Shown here: positions 62,891 to 64,000 of the stretch, piece after piece
Numbering within the stretch: position 1 is the first letter of the stretch
How the letters are laid out: the number at the start of each line of letters is the position of its first letter
Source of the DNA: Odontocerum albicorne
Lineage: Eukaryota; Arthropoda; Insecta; Trichoptera; Odontoceridae
Length of the DNA: 64,000 bases
Direction: 5' to 3'
NCBI GenBank assembly: GCA_949825065.1
Contig: OX463844.1
Span: 2,655,017-2,719,016 of the forward strand
Notes under the pieces: model-generated
What the model saw: only the letters and a program-made list of their open reading frames with translations
Database searches by the model: none
Told to the model about the DNA's origin: nothing
Translations under genes and position numbers: made by a program

Positions 62891-63713
62891 TATACATGCT
62901 ATTTCAAATTAATATAATATTTGGAAATATTTCTAGGTATGAGGAACGATACTGATTTCGTAAAATTTAATTCTAAAAATATTTGGTGCACATGAAAACA
63001 TAATATGAATGTGTGTTACATTCTATTTGAAATCAGTCTGAAAGAAAATAAGATTATTTTAGGGGTGGATAAAGAAGGCGTTGTAGACATCAACGCTTAG
63101 TTTGAATGTATGTCTTTTACTCGTAGTATCTCATTAACTTTGTTTTCTGTTCCATACCTAATTTCACCATTCCGCCGTCTAAGAAAATACATTTCAAGTA
63201 GCAGAGTATTTCAACTCATTCTAATATTGTATTATTATCCCGAATGTCACATTTTCATTTCTTTTCAACCTTTTCAGTAACGAAGTCTGTGAATTTCGCA
63301 ACATACATTATCTAGTCTTTTTGTTTGCATATCGCATGCAATTAACTTATTATACGCTGTAGTTAATTATCATTCTCACTAACACTATCTTTAATTTGCA
63401 ACAGTCCACATATATTTATGTTCGACATTTTTATGCCACATTTATTTTTTTATGAACATGTTTATTTTTATTGTAAACGGACCGTGATGAATTCAAAACA
63501 GTTTTTAATTAAATAACATTATTGTAACTTTTCATTTTTGATTTCTTGATTAAAGAGCATTAAGGAGGTAATATTAAATAAAGAACATGTCCACCAAATC
63601 AGAATGTTGGGAAATCGCAAAAAAACTGTTAGCATTAAAAATATATGACCTAATAATTCATTGTAAAAATATCTGAAATCTTTAAAATCGCCTAAGGAGA
63701 CATGGTTTGTTAT
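62891..63713. other. spacer
   Basis: AT-rich, nothing recognised, up to the TTAA of MITE E. Confidence 0.4.
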
Positions 63714-63717
63714 TTAA

Positions 63718-64000
63718 CCTTTCTATTCCTGTGCTAAAAAAATCCACGCGTTCCGGTGCTGTGTATTCAATACACATCAATATATATGTAAAAATGAGCG
63801 ATTTTAAATCGGAAAAACAAGAATATTCAAAGCTAATCGCTTAAATTAATTAAATTTGAAATCAAAAGTGATAACAATTGAAATCTAATTGCTGAAAACA
63901 TGAAAAAAAAAACATCGGCCGACGTTCACAAAACGGGCAAAGCGACCACCTCAAACGAAAGCTCGCGAGCTACTGAAGCGAAAGAAGCGAGCGAACTGAG
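63718..64000. mobile_element. piggyBac-type MITE copy E, cut by the window end
   Basis: TTAA at 63714-63717, then CCTTTCTATTCCTGTGC. The first 280 bp follow copy C (39256) closely, including GCTGTGTATTCAATACACAT and AACATCGGCCGACGTTCACA. The other end is outside the window. Confidence 0.88.

Overview
The window looks like an intergenic or intronic stretch of a TE-rich eukaryotic genome, most likely an insect. No bacterial gene organisation is visible: there are no operons, no long ATG-initiated ORFs and no ribosome-binding pattern. The sequence is strongly AT-rich and its coding-like signal comes almost entirely from decayed transposable elements. Insect assignment rests on the mix seen: RTE-type LINEs ending in (TATG)n, Jockey and CR1/L2-type LINE C-termini, Penelope-like elements, mariner and piggyBac-type elements, Harbinger/MADF remnants, and tRNA-derived SINEs that share a LINE 3' tail. 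I cannot fix the order; Lepidoptera is possible but unproven.

Layout. 1-12.7 kb: a mariner fold-back (1-719), a 101-bp satellite (1.2-2.3 kb), a Penelope hairpin (3.1-3.4 kb), a Harbinger-like element with a MADF exon (3.9-4.4 kb), RTE fragments, a mariner-like element split by a 5'-truncated Jockey LINE with a target-site duplication (6.9-8.2 kb), an extremely AT-rich block (10.0-10.7 kb), and an RTE copy split by a second mariner-like element. 12.7-24 kb: more RTE copies, one with a tenfold 45-bp in-frame expansion; a piggyBac-type MITE split by a Penelope element carrying a GIY-YIG domain (19.1-20.3 kb); an LTR abutting a histone H2B-like reading frame (20.8-21.55 kb); and a third mariner-like element split by another piggyBac-type MITE. 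24-44 kb: palindromic elements, SINE pieces, a DUF4817-type DNA transposon, an 84-bp satellite (34.2-35.2 kb), a piggyBac MITE, LINE tails and another Penelope hairpin. 44-64 kb: a candidate solo LTR, a 127-bp array with nested insertions, SINEs, several LINE C-termini, a fold-back mariner with TA duplications, a broken multi-exon gene on the minus strand (55.1-57.0 kb), a 27-codon repeat present twice, a 25-bp minisatellite, and the start of a fifth piggyBac MITE.

The best candidates for something undescribed are three. First, the minus-strand gene at 55.1-57.0 kb: a symmetric 69-nt phase-1 exon was tandemly duplicated, a piggyBac MITE sits at TTAA inside the last exon, and a LINE sits in an upstream exon at the splice donor; removing the MITE leaves an exactly open 78-codon end. 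Second, the LTR-H2B junction at 21.2 kb. Third, the Penelope termini, which form inverted pairs and carry a hammerhead-ribozyme-like core.

Most reading frames here are relics with stops and frameshifts. Several apparent ORFs start only at TTG or GTG, so they should not be read as eukaryotic genes.
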